NCBI GenBank assembly: GCA_009809945.1
Contig: WTPW01000672.1
Coordinates: 156,828-220,827 of the forward strand
DNA length: 64,000 bases
Direction of reading: 5' to 3'
DNA from: Gigaspora margarita
Lineage: Eukaryota > Glomeromycota > Glomeromycetes > Diversisporales > Gigasporaceae
Part shown: positions 60,041 through 64,000 of the stretch, one piece after another
Position numbering within the stretch: the first letter of the stretch is position 1
Layout: every line of letters starts with the position of its first letter
Position numbers and translations under genes: made by a program
Notes under the pieces: model-generated
The model's database searches: none
What the model saw: the letters and a program-made list of their open reading frames with translations, nothing else
Told to the model about the DNA's origin: nothing

Positions 60041-61267
60041 AATAGTATAATATATTTTAAATTTAAATATTAAATAACTTAATAAATTAATAAAAATATA
60101 TAAAAAAATTGTTTTTAATCGTATAATAAATTATTTTTATAACATTTAATAATGTCTTCACTATCTGTTTTATTTGATAATATTTTTGATAATACTCATT
60201 TAGAATCTTTGCAACAACAAATTGAAGAATTTCAAATAATCTATCAATTTAATATTGAAACTATATCTATTAATAATCAAATTAAACAAGATTTTTATAA
60301 CTTTAAAGAATCTAATGAAATTGATATTTCAAGTAATTCTATTTTAGATAAATTTGGTTTAGAAGAACCAATTCTAAATGAGTCTATTTTAACTAATGAA
60401 CAAATAAATAAGTTTAGAAAAATTTATACAAAGAATAAAATTGAAGATATTGAAGATAATAATAATTTAATTCAAAATATTAAAAAAAATTTAGATGAAA
60501 AAGATAAAGAGGCTCAATATAAAAAATTACAAACTGTAATTTGTTGTAAAGAAAAATGTCTTCAAATTTAATTTCCTATAAACATGCTGTTGTAAATTAT
60601 CAAATATTTCAAAATTTAAATATTAATTTTAGACTTTTAGTTCTAATAAATGGTAGTAATAATCACTACTCCTAATTATTTTTAGGATTAGAGTGCAGGA
60701 ATTAAGAATTTTTTTTATATAATATAATATAAAGCTAATATAAAGTTTTAATTTTAGTTTTTATAAAGTTTTCAAGAGTTCTAAACATTTTTACTTAGTA
60801 TATCTAATTCTATTTACTTAATATATTTTAAAGTATAAGCATCCTAGTGATTATTACTACAAGTTATAATTAGCAAAATTCTAATTTTTAAATAATTATA
60901 TTATTGTATTTAATAATTAAATAACTATAATTTTCATTAATATTATAAAGGCCGATATTTCTTCAAGATACTTTGTCAACAATTTTTCTTTCTTCTAGTA
61001 AAAGTTATTCATCATTATATCAATATATAAATTAACAAAAGAAGATCAAAATCAAAATACAATTCATTTAACTACTTTTTGGCATATTTGGAATAAATAT
61101 ATTCCAAAAATCAAATTTCTTTCTTCTCATAGTGACTTATGTTCTAAATGTAAACCAATGCAGTTTAATTCAAAATATTGGACTAATCAAGAAACTGAAT
61201 TATTTATATATGAAGAGAATTATCATTTTCAATGGACTAAAAAAAAAAGAGAATATTATAGGTATTT

Positions 61268-62092
61268 TTTTTTTTTTTAACGTTTTATAACCGAGACCTT
61301 GTTTTTATTCATAATGTTAAGTTTATATTATTACATGCAAAAGACAATAATGTGTAAAACTAACTATGAGAGTAAAGAACTCAGGCTTCATGTCAGCCTT
61401 CTGTTACTAACAATCTTTACCCGAGGCCTAACTGTTAGCAGAATAGGTACCCGTAGGAAACTATCAGACTTATATACGACTAAAATTGTTAACAAGATAA
61501 CCTATACCAGCTTAACCGGCCCAGGTCCCAGCATGTTAACGTAAAGCAGTCATTTAACCCAGACTGCTTGGAAGCTTCTAGAATTTCTGATATTAGTGAT
61601 GCTCCGTAAGTCCCAAAAGCTACACCAGTGATCATCTCCAATATAGGAGATGTCTTTCCTTTTTGGGAGCAGTAAACACTGCAGATCTTTTGGAGGGGAG
61701 AAACCAAATCGCCCACTTTTTTTGAAAATTTTTACAAAACCAACGACACCCTAAAATTCCACTTGTATCCGTGGTAAAGACAGTGGTTCTTCCCATAAGA
61801 CCAAAATCCATCAGCGTCCACCCAGGTCTTCTTCGAGAAACCAATAAGTGATAAACTCTAAACGTGTTGGCAGATACTCTATGACCTGTACCTCTAAACG
61901 ACAAGTGCCAGCGGTAAGTGACAACCTTCGAAGCTACCAGCAGATACTCAGTCAACTGTATTCCTAAATAGTAGCTGCCCTTTAGCATGTCCTTGGGTTT
62001 TTTCTTACTGTTTCTTTATAGTGTTACTTCTGAAGTGTTAGCATTGTGGTTGGTACAAGTGATCAGTAGAAAGAGTTACGGAAGATCTCTCT
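61268..62092 (-). mobile_element. Processed retrocopy of an unidentified mRNA
   Basis: An 825-bp, less A+T-rich block flanked by a 14-bp duplication TATTATAGGTATTT (61254-61267 and 62093-62106). On the minus strand it ends in poly-A (poly-T at 61268-61278), with AATAAA about 30 nt upstream of the tail. These are the marks of LINE-mediated retroposition of a polyadenylated transcript. The minus-strand frame 61632-61988 (MLKGSYYLGIQLTEYLLVAS onward) and the overlapping frame 61489-61716 may be parts of one frameshifted protein. I do not recognise either. The block sits exactly at the exon/intron boundary of the DUF7869-like gene and the duplication restores the donor. Confidence 0.75.
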
Positions 62093-62119
62093 TATTATAG
62101 GTATTTGTTTTAAATAATA

Positions 62120-62420
62120 TTTTTAAGTATTTTATTAATTTATTGCTATAGTGATATATTACTACCTCTAATTAACTAATTAAAATACAAAAATTAAATA
62201 TAATATAAAATTAAAATGATTATAATTTTTTTCAAAAATTAGCTATAGCAAAAAAATTTGCCTATAAAACTATCTTTTATACTCTAACAAAAAATTTTTT
62301 CAAAATTTGAGTTAAAACCTCTTTGCTAAATGCTTTACCCTAACCCTAATCTAATTTTTATTTTAACTCTATTGTATTGATTTCATATTATATTGGATTT
62401 TATAAGATATAATATATTTT
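62120..62420. repeat. Reversed, decayed relative of the GGTTAGGG-core MITE
   Basis: TTTACCCTAACCCTAATCTA with TTTTTATTTTAACT is the complement of the core seen at 18330 and 22640. It lies within the large intron of the DUF7869-like gene. Confidence 0.45.
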
Positions 62421-63759
62421 ATAGGCAATAAAATATAAAATTCTATTTTTAATATTTAAATTAAATTCTAATTTATTAATTAATATTTAGAAATTGTATT
62501 AAATCTTCAAAACTTGCATTACAACAATTTTCTAATTTGTCTCGACCTAATGAACCAAATTCTCTTAATTTTGAAAATCATTTATCATGGGATTTTGCTG
62601 AACAAATAAAAATACCATATTCTTCATAACAAGAGGTAAATTAATTATAATCTAAATATTTTTATTTTTAACTATATAATATATTAAATAATTTTTATAA
62701 AAGGGAAATATATATTTTAAATCTCTTTATAACATTCAACTTTTTGGTATTTGTGAAGATGCATTTCCAATTCAAGTAAATATTATATTTATTATAATTT
62801 TAATTATAAACCACTTATTTAAAAAATTTTATTTTTTAGTGAAATTATTTAATTAAAGAAGAAGAAAGTATTGGAAAAGGTGCAAATGCAGTAATATCAC
62901 TTGTTTATAATATTTTACTTTATATAGATTAGGTGAAACTAATTTAATTATTCATGCTGATAATTGTGCTGGACAAAATAAAAATAATGCTATGATTATG
63001 TATTTAGCTTGGCGAGTTGCATGTGGATTATATACTCAAATTACTTATTTATTTATGGTAGCAGGCCATACAAAATTTAGCCCTGATGGATTTTTTGGCC
63101 TTTTAAATTAAAATTACGAAAATCTGAAGTTGATAATCTTGATGACTTAGTAAAAGCAGTTAATAATTCAACTAATAGAGGATTTAATCAAGCACAAACA
63201 ATTTATAAAAATGGAAATCAAATAGTACATTTTTATAATTGGACAGAATTTTTAACAAAATATTTTAAACCAATTCCTAATCTTTTAAAATATCATCATT
63301 TTATATAACACAAAAATAATATAGGTAAAGTAGAAGTTAAAACAACAATTAATGATGAAAAACAAATTATAAATATTATAAAATCAAGTAATATTGCAAT
63401 TACAGGATTTCCACAAGAAATATTTTTTTCAGGATTATCTGCTAAAAGACAATGTTATTTATATGAACAAGTACGTCAACATATTAAAGATCTACAAAAA
63501 CAAGATGAATATTGTTCATTACCAAATATTCAAAGCCCCAAAAAATAAAATTAAATTTTTTTATAATAAAATTTAATATAATTAAATAAAATTTTTATTA
63601 TTTATATTAATAAATAAAATTAAAATTAAAATTTTTGCAATACAATCTAAATATCTAATACTATATTATTATTAATTATAAAACTTTTTTAAACAAAATA
63701 TTAATATCAAATTTTAAAATAGAAAAAAACTATTTATTAACAAAATTTATATAAATTTA

Positions 63760-64000
63760 TTTTGCACTTTAATATATTACTAAAAATTAATTTATTTTAT
63801 GCTTTAATATATTATTATAAAAATAATTTATTTCACACTCTAACATACTACTAAAAAATTATTTATTTTACACTTTAATATCCTGTTAAAAAATAATTTA
63901 TTTTATACTTTATATACTACTAAAAATAACTTCTTTTGCAATTTAACATACTACTAAAAATTATTTATTTTGCACTTTAACATCCTATTAAAAATCAATT
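63760..64000 (+). repeat. Tandem repeat, period about 43 bp, running off the window
   Basis: About six units of the form CACTTTAATATACTACTAAA then AATTATTTATTTTG. It continues past the window end. Confidence 0.85.

Larger units (their letters stand above)
60152..63548 (+). pseudogene. DUF7869-like gene, frameshifted
   Basis: Starts MSSLSVLFDNIFDN (60152) and runs 139 codons to VICCKEKCLQ. A one-base loss near 60563 then hides NLISYKHAVVNYQ. Further coding blocks are 61030-61261 (TFWHIWNKYIPKIKF, LCSKCKPMQFN, YHFQWTKKKREYYR), an intron to 62490, NCIKSSKLALQQF with LSWDFAEQIKIPYSS (62491-62634), FGICEDAFPIQ (about 62740-62777), KEEESIGKGANAVISLVYN, and LGETNLIIHADNCAGQNKNN with VAGHTKFSPDGFFGL (62930-63105), then KSEVDNLDDLVKAV to the C-terminus at 63548. 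HADNCxGQNKNN and GHTKF are hallmarks of a DUF7869-type family found in transposon-like genes in these fungi; its activity is unknown. Most breaks are single-base losses in A/T runs, so some may be sequencing errors. One stop (TAA at about 62628) looks like CAA changed to TAA. Confidence 0.7.

Noticed and set aside
18333..62350. Interstitial telomere repeats (TTAGGG)
   Set aside because: Only one or two units at each place, always inside the same MITE family.

Overview
The window looks like nuclear DNA from an arbuscular mycorrhizal fungus (Glomeromycotina; Rhizophagus or Gigaspora type). The reasons are the very high A+T content, short spliceosomal introns, a kinase of the lineage-expanded type in these fungi (zinc ribbon, GWSSG-like linker, tyrosine-kinase-like fold), SPRY plus TPR exons, a DUF7869-like gene, and many nested transposable elements. 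Species is not determined. There is a 712-base run of N (37526-38237) and scattered N near 43903, 43916 and 48721-48790.

The main result is on the minus strand between 15897 and 5262. Six exons encode a SPRY domain and a TPR-like domain, and two exons at the far end encode a zinc ribbon and a protein kinase. About 8 kb of diverged tandem repeat lies between them. Reading every repeat unit on the minus strand, I find the same arrangement 70 times: an intron-like body starting GT (69 units) or GC (one) and ending AG, with exactly three nucleotides between one AG and the next GT. The triplets vary widely (25 different ones) while the flanking AG and GT do not. Joined in the phase set by the TPR exon, the 70 triplets read with no stop codon and enter the kinase exon in its correct frame. 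The other two phases contain stops. The simplest reading is one 78-exon gene of about 769 codons, 70 of whose exons are one codon long. This is inferred from sequence and needs transcript data.

Layout. 1-2050: end of a foldback element and a 1.5-kb Tc1/mariner-like element. 2330-3760: unusual hairpin-rich modules, including a CRISPR-like (but not CRISPR) set of hairpin repeats. 5262-15897: the microexon gene. 16500-16960: a GC-rich island. 16975-37525: a repeat graveyard with two copies of one dispersed repeat, one carrying an LTR-like insertion and the other a 4.1-kb foldback element that itself carries a 1.05-kb palindrome; several TA-flanked and 8-bp-TSD MITEs. 38598-40849: decayed hAT transposase. 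41027-42125: tandem repeats and a GGTGACC-type minisatellite. About 42.1-50.6 kb: decayed LINE (endonuclease, reverse transcriptase, RNase H, zinc finger) with a 150-bp hAT MITE inside. 50.6-60 kb: MITEs, palindromes and minisatellites, no clear gene. 60152-63548: frameshifted DUF7869-like gene with a processed retrocopy inserted at an exon/intron boundary. 63.76 kb to the end: 43-bp-type tandem repeat.
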